Below the pieces are notes generated by a model that was not told the DNA's origin, searched no databases, and saw only the letters and a list, made by a program, of their open reading frames with translations. From contig NZ_DAMBQF010000009.1 in assembly GCF_032062245.1 (NCBI RefSeq), forward strand, positions 1 through 64,000: 64,000 bases of DNA. Direction: 5' to 3'. The position numbers and the translations under genes are program-made. This document shows positions 35,439 through 44,171 of this stretch, one piece after another. How positions within the stretch are numbered: position 1 is the stretch's first letter; every line of letters begins with the position of its first letter. The DNA comes from Soonwooa sp032062245. GTDB lineage: Bacteria > Bacteroidota > Bacteroidia > Flavobacteriales > Weeksellaceae.

Positions 35439-36005
35439 ATGGGTTTTAGTCAACTGAAAATTCCGAAACTATGTGAGTTCTGCGAAAAACCTTTCGAAGC
35501 AAAAACTGTTTCGACAAGATTTTGTTCTAAATATTGTTCGGAGAAACAAGGAAGACGACAGAAACAGTTAGACAAGGAAGTGAAGGAGAAGCAATCTCTT
35601 TTAGAAAAAAAGAGTAATAGAATTGCTGAAATTCAAACACGACCGTATATTTCTGTTAGTGAAGCTGTGATTCTTTATGGAATTTCGAAGGATACCATCC
35701 ATAGATTAATCAAAAATGGAAAGATTCCTGCTCATAATTTTGGACACCGACTTACAAGAGTAAGCAAATTTGACTTAGAATTATTGTTCGCTCCTGCAGA
35801 CAACTTTGTGAAAGCACAAAAAGAAGAAAATAGAGATTTTGAAGTTGGGAACTGCTATACGATTTCAGAGATTAGTGAGAAATATAAAGCAAATCCCAGC
35901 ACCGTAAGTAATGTGATTAAGAAAAATAAAATTCCAACAAAACAAGTCGGAAGTTTTGTGTACGTTCCTAAAAGATACATTGATGAAATTTTTGATCCAA
36001 AATGA
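35439..36005 (+). CDS. HTH DNA-binding protein with zinc finger, Xis-like
   Basis: A 188-residue protein. Residues 11-32 hold a four-cysteine zinc-binding element (LCEFCEKPFEAK then FCSKYCSEKQ). A Lys/Glu helix follows, then two excisionase-type winged helices: ISVSEAVILYGISKDTIHRL with an RRLTRVSK-like strand (residues 68-115), and YTISEISEKYKANPSTVSNV with VYVPKRYIDEIF (residues 135-188). Two HTH units in tandem can contact two half sites. It overlaps the integrase gene by 4 bases, so the pair is co-translated. I infer a role in excision directionality or control of the integrase; the nearby GCCTTA repeats are possible targets. Confidence 0.75.
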   Translation: MGFSQLKIPKLCEFCEKPFEAKTVSTRFCSKYCSEKQGRRQKQLDKEVKEKQSLLEKKSNRIAEIQTRPYISVSEAVILYGISKDTIHRLIKNGKIPAHNFGHRLTRVSKFDLELLFAPADNFVKAQKEENRDFEVGNCYTISEISEKYKANPSTVSNVIKKNKIPTKQVGSFVYVPKRYIDEIFDPK

Positions 36006-37261
36006 AACAAAAATTAATAAGAACAAAAGTCACGGTAAGACTCAGGAAGTCTGAATATCGAAAAGAATGGTATATCTACTTGGAAAGTTATCCTGTAATT
36101 GTGCCTGGAAAAGAAGAAGTTCAGAGAATTCGTGAGTATCTAAACAGAACTGTTACCACCGTTGAATTTGACAAGAAAAGAGTTGCGAAAAGAACCGAAA
36201 ATTCCATTTCTTTCAAACCGAAAAGGGACGATAATGGTGTTATCATTTGCAAAAGTGATCTTGATAAGGAAACTATGTTTTATGCAGATTCTGTACGAAA
36301 AATAAGACAAAGGGAATATGATAAAAAGAATATTTACAATGAAGTTGATTTGCTGCAAGAGACAATGAATGAAAAAAGGCAGGAGAATTTTGTAGACTAC
36401 TTCAAATCTCTAATCAAAAGGCGACATAAAAACAGTTCAGCATCAATTAGGGTAAACTGGAAAAGAGCGATTGATTTTTTAATCTCTTATCAAGGTAGTG
36501 AAATTTCGTTTTCTAAAATTGATATTAAATTTTGTGAAGATTTTAAAAATTTTCTTTTAAACGCACCTAGTGGTGGAAATAAAAAAGGGATTTTGTCCCA
36601 AAACAGTGCATCAACGTACTTTTCTGTTTTCAAAGCCGCTTTAAAACAAGCTTTTATTGACGGTTATTTTACTTTAGATATTTCTGCCAAAATAAAGGGA
36701 ATTCCAAATGAAGAATCGAGAAGAGAATATTTAACGATTGATGAACTCAATACTTTAGTTGTAACGCCTTGTGAAAATGATGTTCTAAAACGTGCGGCTC
36801 TTTTTTCTGCACTAACAGGTTTACGCCACTCCGATATTCAGAAATTGAAGTGGAATGAAATAAGTATTGAAAACAATCAGCCAAGAATCAGTTTCACTCA
36901 AAAAAAGACAAAAGGCGTTGAATATATGCCGATTTCCCAACAAGCTTTAGAAATTTGCGGAACACCAAAATCGCCCAACGATTTGGTTTTTGAGAATTTA
37001 ACGAATCCGGCTTGGATTAATCGCCCATTAAAAAATTGGGTTGAAAAAGCAGGGATTCAGAAAAATATCACTTTTCATTGCTTCCGCCATACGTTTGCAA
37101 CCTTGCAATTATCGAACGGAACGGATATTTACACCGTCAGCAAAATGCTCGGTCACACCAATGTGAAGACTACGCAGGTTTACGCAAAAGTGATTGATGA
37201 AAAGAAAAATAAAGCAGCAGAAGCGATAAAGTTAGAATCATTAAAGAGCAGTCCGGAATGA
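36002..37261 (+). CDS. int: Tyrosine recombinase (integrase)
   Basis: A 419-residue Bacteroidota-type integrase: arm-binding N-terminus (1-120), SAM-like core-binding domain (about 125-235, VDYFKSLIKRRHKNSSASIR) and catalytic domain (245-405). The catalytic residues can be placed: R275 in ALTGLRHSDIQKL, K302-K304 region in FTQKKTKG, H359 and R362 in HCFRHTFATLQL, H385 in KMLGHTNVKT and nucleophile Y394 in TQVYAKV. It overlaps both neighbours by 4 bases. It most likely recombines the repeats at 35328 and 62243. Confidence 0.95.
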   Translation: MKQKLIRTKVTVRLRKSEYRKEWYIYLESYPVIVPGKEEVQRIREYLNRTVTTVEFDKKRVAKRTENSISFKPKRDDNGVIICKSDLDKETMFYADSVRKIRQREYDKKNIYNEVDLLQETMNEKRQENFVDYFKSLIKRRHKNSSASIRVNWKRAIDFLISYQGSEISFSKIDIKFCEDFKNFLLNAPSGGNKKGILSQNSASTYFSVFKAALKQAFIDGYFTLDISAKIKGIPNEESRREYLTIDELNTLVVTPCENDVLKRAALFSALTGLRHSDIQKLKWNEISIENNQPRISFTQKKTKGVEYMPISQQALEICGTPKSPNDLVFENLTNPAWINRPLKNWVEKAGIQKNITFHCFRHTFATLQLSNGTDIYTVSKMLGHTNVKTTQVYAKVIDEKKNKAAEAIKLESLKSSPE

Positions 37262-37929
37262 AAACAAAACACTTTGAATATATCGTAATATATCTGTCTG
37301 TTCTGATAGTTTGTGTTTTAATCGGAGTGTTTGGAAGGCTCATTTCTATAGAAAAAGGAGCTGATGAATACACAGCGAATATGATTTTTTGGATTTGTAC
37401 AGGTTTCGGTATATTAATTTTTGCTATTCTTAGCCTGTTCGTCGATGAATTAGTTAGCAGGATATTAAAAATTTTCTTTAAAAATAGAAATTCTGAATTT
37501 CCTGAAGAAAAGACTTCTATTGAGAATTTTGAAAAAATAAGAGAACAACAACAAGCTGCAATCAGTGACAGAAATCAAACCAAAATTGAAATCGCAATTC
37601 ATTATACTCAGAAACAATTTGCATTATATACTACCGATGATGATTTGAAATTATTATGTGAGTATATAGCAAAGTATTCACAAAACATAGATTTTGAAAC
37701 CGTTAATCCCATTGAAATAAATAATTTATCAAGTCTTAACATCTATCATTTTGGCTGGAATATCTGGAACCATTTCAAAGTGACGAAACAAGAGAAAATG
37801 GCTCTTTTTCTAAAAATAGTTTTTGCTGAAACCTTGAAAGATGCAGAAGTTGAAAGTATCAAACGGCACTTGAAAGATGATGAGAAAAAAGGAATTATAA
37901 AAATTACAGATAATCTTTCCGGTTTTTAA
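37258..37929 (+). CDS. Element-borne two-helix membrane protein
   Basis: A 223-residue protein overlapping the int stop by 4 bases. Two membrane helices (residues 8-28 and 42-64) are followed by a cytoplasmic part of about 155 residues with helices, including RNQTKIEIAIHYTQKQFALY and HFKVTKQEKMALFLKIVFAE. No motif is recognised. Its position right after the integrase and before the replication genes is occupied by different small proteins in related elements. Function unknown. Confidence 0.7.
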   Translation: MKTKHFEYIVIYLSVLIVCVLIGVFGRLISIEKGADEYTANMIFWICTGFGILIFAILSLFVDELVSRILKIFFKNRNSEFPEEKTSIENFEKIREQQQAAISDRNQTKIEIAIHYTQKQFALYTTDDDLKLLCEYIAKYSQNIDFETVNPIEINNLSSLNIYHFGWNIWNHFKVTKQEKMALFLKIVFAETLKDAEVESIKRHLKDDEKKGIIKITDNLSGF

Positions 37930-38037
37930 ACACCAATAATTAACAAGACATTGTGTTTTATAAGTGTTTTTGTTGTGTTGTAGGACACTGCAAAAACACT
38001 TTTTTCATTTGCACCATAACAATTAAAAACGATAGTT

Positions 38038-38379
38038 ATGGACATAAACGACATTTCTTTTGAAAACCTTCCAAAAGCAGTTGCCCATTTAACGATTGAA
38101 ATTGCAGAAATCAAATCTTTGGTTCAGAAAGGACAAATGCAAGAATTTCCCGAAAAACGTATTCCAATCGGTATTGAAGAAGTAAGCCGGATAATTGGAA
38201 AAGCAAAACCTACGATTTACACGCTTGTACGAGAAAGAAAAATCCCTTGCTACAAAAACGGAAAGAAACTCTACTTTTTTGAAGATGAAATTTTAGAATG
38301 GATTTCTAAAGGTAAGAAGAAAACGCTTCAGGAAATCGAAACTGAAGCTCTGAAATATCATCATAACCGAAATAAATAA
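38038..38379 (+). CDS. Excisionase-type HTH protein
   Basis: A 113-residue protein. After a coiled N-terminus (PKAVAHLTIEIAEIKSLVQK) comes a MerR-like/excisionase winged helix: IGIEEVSRIIGKAKPTIYTL, VRERKIPCYKNGKKLYFFED and EILEWISKGKKKT. This is the standard small regulator found directly before VapE-type primase genes in Bacteroidota mobilizable elements. It ends 7 bases before the VapE start, so they are one transcript. The leader contains the TTTTATAAGTGTTTTTGTTG stretch at about 37958-37977, which holds a repeated GTGTTTT / AACACTT element of unclear use. Confidence 0.85.
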   Translation: MDINDISFENLPKAVAHLTIEIAEIKSLVQKGQMQEFPEKRIPIGIEEVSRIIGKAKPTIYTLVRERKIPCYKNGKKLYFFEDEILEWISKGKKKTLQEIETEALKYHHNRNK

Positions 38380-38386
38380 ATTGGTT

Positions 38387-39544
38387 ATGGACGGGCAAAA
38401 ATTCTTATATCAATCTGATACTCCATCAAAAACAATTTATGATAGGGCAATCACATATCTGAACGAAAAATATAGAATTCGGTTTAATGAAATTGCGTTG
38501 GAGCTTGAAATACAATTGAAATTTCATCCTGAAGATTGGACGGCTTTGAATATCAATTCACTGTTGATAGAATTAGCACAATCCGGCATCGAAATAAGTA
38601 TGAACAAGTTGGAAGTTCTTGTCAGAAGCCATTTAATCCCAAAATACAATCCTATTCAGGAATACTTTGAGCGATTGCAAAAATGGGACGGACAAGATTA
38701 TATCAAAAAATTGGCAGCTTATGTGAAAACAAGTGATGACGAGGCTTTCTCTTATCATTTTGAAAAATGGCTTACACGAACAGTCCTATGTTCACTAAAA
38801 AAAGGATATGTAAACAAGCAGTGTTTGGTATTGGCAGCTCATCAAAACTCCGGAAAAACTTCATATTTAAGGTTTTTAATTCCATCAAAGCTTGAAAATT
38901 ATTATACCGAAAATATTTCCATAGACAAAGACGGAATTATTGCAATATGCAAAAATTTGCTCTGTAATATGGACGAATTAGCTGTTTTGTCTAAATCAGA
39001 TGTTAATACTCTGAAATCTTTTGTTTCCAAAAGCAGTGCAAACGTACGACTTCCTTATGCCCGAAAAGCCGAAAACCTTGAGCGAACTTGTTCTTTTGTT
39101 GGTTCTACCAATCGGACAGATTTCCTTTCTGATGAAACAGGAAGTGTGCGTTGGCTGGTGTTTGAAGTCTTTCAAATTGATTTTTCATATTCAAATGAAA
39201 TTGACATTAATAAAGTCTGGGCACAGGCTTATTACAATGCCTTTGAAAGAAAAAATTATAATGCCGAGCTTACTGCAACAGATATAGCCGAAAACGAAAA
39301 GCGAAACGAAAAATATGCACAAATTTCTATGGAGCAAGAGCTTATTTCGGCTCATTTTGAGAAATCTGAAAAAATCGAAGAATTTCTCACAGCTACGGAT
39401 ATTATGCTTGTCATTAACAACGCTTTAGGATTGCGATTGAATAATATAAAAATTGGCAAAGCACTCACCAGTTTAAAATATCAAAGGATAAAACATTCTA
39501 AACTTCAAGTGTATGGTTATCTCATCAAGAGAAAAATTGAGTAA
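38387..39544 (+). CDS. VapE-type helicase (primase-helicase)
   Basis: A 385-residue P-loop ATPase of the virulence-associated E family (superfamily 3-like helicase). I take the ATG at 38387; the frame opens two codons earlier with TTG. The Walker A loop is LVLAAHQNSGKTSYLRF (note the missing first Gly), Walker B and following segments are NLLCNMDELAVLSKSDVNTL and KSFVSKSSANVRLPYARKAE, and CSFVGSTNRTDFLSDETGSV is the sensor region. Such proteins with a toprim primase drive replication or copy control of mobile elements. The toprim gene follows after a 228-base repeat-rich gap. Confidence 0.88.
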   Translation: MDGQKFLYQSDTPSKTIYDRAITYLNEKYRIRFNEIALELEIQLKFHPEDWTALNINSLLIELAQSGIEISMNKLEVLVRSHLIPKYNPIQEYFERLQKWDGQDYIKKLAAYVKTSDDEAFSYHFEKWLTRTVLCSLKKGYVNKQCLVLAAHQNSGKTSYLRFLIPSKLENYYTENISIDKDGIIAICKNLLCNMDELAVLSKSDVNTLKSFVSKSSANVRLPYARKAENLERTCSFVGSTNRTDFLSDETGSVRWLVFEVFQIDFSYSNEIDINKVWAQAYYNAFERKNYNAELTATDIAENEKRNEKYAQISMEQELISAHFEKSEKIEEFLTATDIMLVINNALGLRLNNIKIGKALTSLKYQRIKHSKLQVYGYLIKRKIE

Positions 39545-39551
39545 AACATAC

Positions 39552-39736
39552 TTACCAAAGTTACCAAGTTACCTGTGATTTATAGTGAATTAATAATCAA
39601 TAATTTATTTAGGTAATTAAAAGTAAAAAATATTACCTAAAACTACCTGAATAAAAATGTGGTAAGAAGGTAAAGAAAGGTAATTGTGAAAATATGTCTT
39701 AAAACCCTGTTAATCAATGAAAAGGCAATCAGGTAA
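39552..39736. repeat. TTACC/GGTAA iteron-like array
   Basis: In the gap between the helicase and primase genes TTACC occurs at 39552, 39561, 39569 and 39633, and its complement GGTAA at 39612, 39661, 39669, 39679 and 39732. The two triplets (39552-39573 and 39661-39683) have spacings of 8-10 bases and face each other, giving a large imperfect inverted arrangement. This could be a replication initiation or primase-gene control region. Confidence 0.5.
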
Positions 39737-39772
39737 GAGAAAATAAAAATAATAGCATTTAAAAACGACAAA

Positions 39773-40735
39773 ATGAATTGCAAACAATTCAACACGATAA
39801 AATTAGAGGAAATCCTCCAAAATCTCGGACACTTTCCCACGAAGCAAAATGAAAAAGAAGCGTGGTATCTCAATCCATTCGGAACAGAGATACAAGCCTC
39901 TTTTAAGCTCGATAAAAAACAAAACCTTTGGTATCTTCATTCGGAAGGAATCGGCGGAAACAATACCGATTTTATGCAGAAATATCTGAATGTTTCGGTA
40001 AAAGAAGTTTTGGATTGGGCAAAAAAACAAAATTTTTCTTCTTTTCAACCGCAAAACACAAATCAAAAACAAAACAGTTCAAAGCCGAACTATCAAATTA
40101 CGGAAATCAAAGAGCTTCAAAACGAAAACCTCAAAAACTATCTTCAGCAAAGAGAACTTTCATCAAAGATTTATCCATTTGTCATAGAAATTCATTTTAC
40201 TGTCGGAGGAAAAAATCTTTATGCTATTGGATTTGAAAACCTATCCGGAGGTTGGGAACTGCGAAATTCGTTTTACAAAGGTTCACTTTTGAAAAAAGAC
40301 ATTTCAATCATTCATTTTAAAAATGACATTCAAAATCAAATTAAAAATAGCGATAATTATCAAAGCAAAATCGGGAAAAATGTAGCCGTTTTTGAAGGCT
40401 TCATTGATGCCTTATCATTTATAGAAATGCAAAAATCCTATAAAGGAGATTTGCTCGTAATGAATTCCATTGCACTTTTAAATAAGACCAAAGAGCATTT
40501 GAAAGGTTATTCCAAAATCAATTTGTTTTTAGATAATGACCAAGCCGGAATGAAATGCAAAAACGAAATTTTACAAACCTTTCCCAACGTCAAAGATTAT
40601 TCGGAAATCTACAAAAATCACAAAGATTTGAACGAGTATTTGGTCGAACGAATCAAAATTGAAATCGAAAAACATCATCAAAGAGAGCAGCAGGAAAATC
40701 AGCAAATCACTCAATCATACAAAAGAAAACGCTGA
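39773..40735 (+). CDS. Toprim-domain DNA primase
   Basis: A 320-residue primase-like protein. Residues 1-85 resemble the zinc-binding CHC2-type head of DnaG in layout (YLNPFGTEIQASFKLDKKQN, LWYLHSEGIGGNNTDFMQKY), but cysteines other than C3 are missing, so zinc is unlikely. The toprim domain lies at about 195-300: NVAVFEGFIDALSFIEMQKS carries the catalytic Glu and KINLFLDNDQAGMKCKNEIL the DxD-like pair. A Gln/His/Lys-rich tail follows. With the VapE helicase it forms the replication pair of the element. Confidence 0.88.
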   Translation: MNCKQFNTIKLEEILQNLGHFPTKQNEKEAWYLNPFGTEIQASFKLDKKQNLWYLHSEGIGGNNTDFMQKYLNVSVKEVLDWAKKQNFSSFQPQNTNQKQNSSKPNYQITEIKELQNENLKNYLQQRELSSKIYPFVIEIHFTVGGKNLYAIGFENLSGGWELRNSFYKGSLLKKDISIIHFKNDIQNQIKNSDNYQSKIGKNVAVFEGFIDALSFIEMQKSYKGDLLVMNSIALLNKTKEHLKGYSKINLFLDNDQAGMKCKNEILQTFPNVKDYSEIYKNHKDLNEYLVERIKIEIEKHHQREQQENQQITQSYKRKR

Positions 40736-40891
40736 TGATGAGCGGAAAGTGCGTGTGCATATTTTTTACCAACTATACGCAAAAGTTAGGAGCTCATTCG
40801 CAACTTTGAAGGTCGTTCCTCCCAACAAAGTTTCTCCTTCGCTCTGCGAGGCTTTTTAATCTGTAAAAATAGTACAAGGTCAGCTTTTCCG

Positions 40892-40947
40892 AACCTGCGT
40901 AAAATGAATACAGGTAAATCAAGAACCTGCGTAAAACAGATACAGGT
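40892..40947. repeat. Duplicated AACCTGCGTAAAA-N3-ATACAGGT, candidate oriT
   Basis: Two 24-base copies start at 40892 and 40924 (21 of 24 positions agree). Each contains the inverted arms ACCTG and CAGGT 13 bases apart. They end 58 bases before the MobV relaxase start, where MobV-type origins of transfer usually lie. The preceding 150 bases (40737-40890) hold no gene; CTCGCAGAG and nearby CTCTGCGAG-like segments could fold. Confidence 0.5.
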
Positions 40948-41005
40948 TTCAATACTTACAGCATTATATAATTCCACACATATACATTGATTTAAAAACG
41001 CAAAT

Positions 41006-42169
41006 ATGAAAACTTCCATTAATTTCAAAGCAGCCAAATCCGATTCCGAAATCCATAATTTCAGGAAGAAATCCTTTGACTATATCCGTAAAGATTTAAC
41101 CCCGAAAAACGAATACTGGATGGAGCAGAAAATCGCAGACCGAATCCAAAAAATCGAAACCTACTGCAAAGAAAAATCAGGCAGAAAATTACAGAAAAAC
41201 GCAATGCCGGTTCGTGAAGCCGTTGTGGTAATCAAAGAAAATACAACAATGCTCGAACTTCAAAATTTGGCAAAAAGATTAGAAGAAGAACTGAAAATCA
41301 GGATTTTTCAGATTGTCATTCACAAAGACGAAGGACATTACGACAAGGACACTAAAGAATGGAAACCGAATTATCACGCTCATTTGGTTGCGGACTGGCA
41401 GGATTTGGAAACGGGTAAAACTTTGAAGCACCAGTCTTTTCATTATTCCAAAATGCAGGATATGGCGGCGGAATGCTTGGAAATGGAAAGAGGAAAATCC
41501 AATGCAGGAATTCAGCGATTGGAAGCGGTTGAATTTAAAATCAAGAAAAAGGAAGAGGATTTGAAAGTTTTGGAAGAACGATACAATGAAATGAAATCCG
41601 AAATCGGTTCTAAAAAATTTGAAGAACTGATTGTGAAAGAACCGGATTTTCTTGGATTTCAGAAAATCAAAACAGATAAAACCATCAAAAATTATGAGAA
41701 AAACTTTAAAATTCAAAATATGAAACTTCACAGAAACAAAACCGAACTTGATTCTAAATTGAAACAAATTTTAGAGCTTACTACAAAAATCGAAAGTTTG
41801 AAAAAAGAAGTTTCTCTTTTCAAAACCAAAAACTCCACGCTCCTAAGCAATGAAATGGTTTTTGCTGCTGAAAAGAAAAAATATCTGGATTCCGTTCAGA
41901 ACACACTCGAAAAGGCTATCCGGTTTGAAAGACTTAAAAATCCTTATTTGAAAATAGAGAATCATCAACAATTGGTTGAAGAATTGAGCAGAATCGTAGA
42001 CAAAGTTTCAAAAGATAACAATATTCCTGTTTCCGCTTTTGGGGAGATTTTTAAGAATACAATGAAAGTTGCTGATTTGTTTACACTTTTACGATTTGGG
42101 GACAGAAATAATAATCAGCCGGAAGACAATAACATTCAAAACTATAGAAAGAAAAAGCTCAGGCGTTAA
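41006..42169 (+). CDS. mobV: MobV-family relaxase
   Basis: A 387-residue plasmid-mobilisation (Mob/Pre) relaxase. The nuclease part covers residues 1-170: NAMPVREAVVVIKENTTMLE, then IRIFQIVIHKDEGHYD and KPNYHAHLVADWQDLETGKT, whose HxDE and HxH arrangement gives the metal-binding histidines of the family. An N-terminal Tyr or Asn/His nucleophile cannot be fixed by eye. From 180 a long coiled coil (EDLKVLEERYNEMKSEIGSK) extends to about 320. It nicks oriT and leads the strand into a recipient using a helper mating apparatus. The duplicated repeat just upstream is the likely nick region. Confidence 0.9.
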   Translation: MKTSINFKAAKSDSEIHNFRKKSFDYIRKDLTPKNEYWMEQKIADRIQKIETYCKEKSGRKLQKNAMPVREAVVVIKENTTMLELQNLAKRLEEELKIRIFQIVIHKDEGHYDKDTKEWKPNYHAHLVADWQDLETGKTLKHQSFHYSKMQDMAAECLEMERGKSNAGIQRLEAVEFKIKKKEEDLKVLEERYNEMKSEIGSKKFEELIVKEPDFLGFQKIKTDKTIKNYEKNFKIQNMKLHRNKTELDSKLKQILELTTKIESLKKEVSLFKTKNSTLLSNEMVFAAEKKKYLDSVQNTLEKAIRFERLKNPYLKIENHQQLVEELSRIVDKVSKDNNIPVSAFGEIFKNTMKVADLFTLLRFGDRNNNQPEDNNIQNYRKKKLRR

Positions 42170-42316
42170 TAAATAAAAGTATATCCTTGTTTGATAGAAA
42201 AATGTAAGCGGATGGAGATTTCCTTTCAACTTTTTACAACACTGCGTTCTCAAAAGTATTTAAACAAACTTTAATAATAGACAGTCATACAAACTAACAT
42301 TTTTAGAATATTTCTG

Positions 42317-42324
42317 TAATTTTG
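42317..42324 (+). promoter_or_regulatory. TAnnTTTG -7 box
   Basis: TAATTTTG, 27 bases before a 19-codon leader ORF. It is the only clear signal in the 230-base gap after the relaxase. Confidence 0.4.
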
Positions 42325-42350
42325 TTGTATTGAGAGTTTGCGGTAATACT

Positions 42351-42410
42351 ATGGCAGAGTCGGAAAAACAGAAATTAATTCAAATATTGAAGAAAAATTA
42401 TGGTAATTGA
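42351..42410 (+). other. 19-codon leader ORF
   Basis: ATG at 42351 opens MAESEKQKLIQILKKNYGN and stops at 42408-42410, overlapping the start of the next gene by 11 bases. This could be a translational coupling leader or the eroded N-terminus of an upstream gene. Confidence 0.35.
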
Positions 42411-42786
42411 AATCGCAAAATGTACAATAATTGTTTTCGGAATATTCTTTATATGCGTTGGAGGTATTATGCTAATTAAGCCTGAAATGGCGAGAGAGAC
42501 TTTAAGAAAAGCGGGAAGCACGAATTTTATAAACTATTCCGAAATAACAATCCGAATGATACCGGCAATTGCATTAATTTTATGTTCAGATTATTCAAAA
42601 TATCCAGAAGTTTTTAAAGTATTTAGTTGGTTTATGCTCTTCACTTCTTTTGTTCTTTATTTTGTGCCAAGACATCTTCATCATAATTTTTCAAACAAAG
42701 CAGCTGACATATTAAAACCACTATATTTTCAATTAATCTCACCTTTTTCATTTATTATCGGGCTAATAATCAAGTACTACTGCTAA
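42400..42786 (+). CDS. Four-helix membrane protein
   Basis: A 128-residue protein with four hydrophobic helices (about 5-24, 48-64, 70-90, 106-125). Conserved-looking polar loops are IKPEMARETLRKAGSTNFIN and PRHLHHNFSNKAADILKPLY. The layout of two helix pairs resembles small inner-membrane proteins annotated only as hypothetical in Bacteroidota. It starts the cargo region and is convergent with the DUF389 gene. Function unknown. Confidence 0.6.
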   Translation: MVIEIAKCTIIVFGIFFICVGGIMLIKPEMARETLRKAGSTNFINYSEITIRMIPAIALILCSDYSKYPEVFKVFSWFMLFTSFVLYFVPRHLHHNFSNKAADILKPLYFQLISPFSFIIGLIIKYYC

Positions 42787-42846
42787 CAGCGATTTTGCGT
42801 GACTGTTTTTAAAGAACAACTAAAAAAGAAATATCTCGGCTTTTGC

Positions 42847-44154
42847 TTATTCCATTTCCTCATCTTGCACCAGCAAAACCTGTTGATTGCTTAATCGCTC
42901 CTTTAGCCATTGTTTTATTTTCTCCTTATCTCCGTTTTTGAGTTTTTTGTCGGCATTATACAATACCAGGAACTGAACTTTTGTGCTGTCGGTATTCGGA
43001 TATTTTTCTATTTTCCCCAACTTGATATTTTTAAAATCTGGAAAGAGAATGTTCATTTCTTTTACAAGATTGGGTTCGCTGACTTTATATTTATCCAGCT
43101 CCTGCCGCAGGTCACTAATTGTTATATCCTTTTCGGAAACGGAAGTATTCTGTTTGTTGATTTCGCTTAATATTTCCGATTTGATGTCTTCCTCATTCTG
43201 CCTAAACGTCAGTACGGTATTGTGAATGCCTTTCTCGTCAAGCAATCGGTTATACATCGCTATTTCATCTTTGTTGAGTTTTTTATTCAGGAAAGCGATG
43301 TCTACCGTTCGTGGACTGGAATTGTAGTTTAGTTTTTTAAAGATGACCGTAAATCCACGGCTGCTGAACTCTGTATTGATGAAATCTTCAACGGTATTGG
43401 TAAATTTCTTCTCATTAAAGAGATTATAAGCTAAATAAAAGCTGGGAATAATCATTATCATTACCAACGTAGTAATGCCCAATCGGATTTGTTTTTCATA
43501 ACGCTTGCCCTTGAAGTTCGTAGCGGGATATTTTAAATATTTAACTACAAAAAATGTGGCAATACAAATGAAGAAACAATTGATAGTGTACAGGTAAAAT
43601 GCTCCTGCAAAATAGGAAAAATTAAAAGTCGCTAATCCGTAACCTGCCGTGCATAAAGGTGGCATCAAAGCGGTAGCAATGGCTACTCCAGGAATGGGAT
43701 TTCCTTTTTCTACCCGTGTAATGGCAATTACGCCGACCAATCCGCCAAAAAATGCAATAAGCACATCATAAATATTGGGTGCGGTTCTTGCCAATAATTC
43801 TGACTGTACATCTTTAAATGGACTAAGGTAAAAATAAATCGCAGACACCATAAGACTTACAACTGTTGCAATCAGTAAATTTTTCATTGATTTTTTAAGT
43901 AGAGAAAAATCGTAAGTCCCTAAAGCGAAACCTGCGCCTACAATCGGTCCCATCAATGGAGAAATTAACATTGCTCCAATAATAACGGCTGTTGAATTTA
44001 CATTCAGCCCGATAGAAGCAATAATAATGGCACAAGCCAAAATCCACAGGTTGGAACCACGAAATGAAATATTATTAAAAACATTTTCGAGGACTTTGCT
44101 TTTTTCTTCCTCCCCTTTGTGAAGATTAATGAAGTCAACTATTCTATTGATCAT
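42847..44154 (-). CDS. DUF389 membrane protein (TIGR00341-like)
   Basis: A 435-residue protein. The N-terminal 230 residues hold six to seven membrane helices with the DUF389 signature NSTAVIIGAMLISPLMGPIV, GAGFALGTYDFSLLKKSMKN and IPGVAIATALMPPLCTAGYG. The C-terminal 200 residues are soluble and alpha/beta (TVEDFINTEFSSRGFTVIFK). Family function is not established; a transport role is assumed from topology. It is the last gene of a three-gene minus-strand operon with a K+ channel and NhaA (gaps 17 and 10 bases), which suggests a role in ion or pH homeostasis. Confidence 0.85.
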   Translation of the reverse strand: MINRIVDFINLHKGEEEKSKVLENVFNNISFRGSNLWILACAIIIASIGLNVNSTAVIIGAMLISPLMGPIVGAGFALGTYDFSLLKKSMKNLLIATVVSLMVSAIYFYLSPFKDVQSELLARTAPNIYDVLIAFFGGLVGVIAITRVEKGNPIPGVAIATALMPPLCTAGYGLATFNFSYFAGAFYLYTINCFFICIATFFVVKYLKYPATNFKGKRYEKQIRLGITTLVMIMIIPSFYLAYNLFNEKKFTNTVEDFINTEFSSRGFTVIFKKLNYNSSPRTVDIAFLNKKLNKDEIAMYNRLLDEKGIHNTVLTFRQNEEDIKSEILSEINKQNTSVSEKDITISDLRQELDKYKVSEPNLVKEMNILFPDFKNIKLGKIEKYPNTDSTKVQFLVLYNADKKLKNGDKEKIKQWLKERLSNQQVLLVQDEEME

Positions 44155-44171
44155 AAGTTATATTGGTTTGT

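Noticed and set aside
37930..38037. GTGTTTT and AACACTT segments between the 37258 gene and the HTH gene as an attenuator or terminator.
   Set aside because: The arms are short, poorly paired and no T tract follows the fold on the plus strand.
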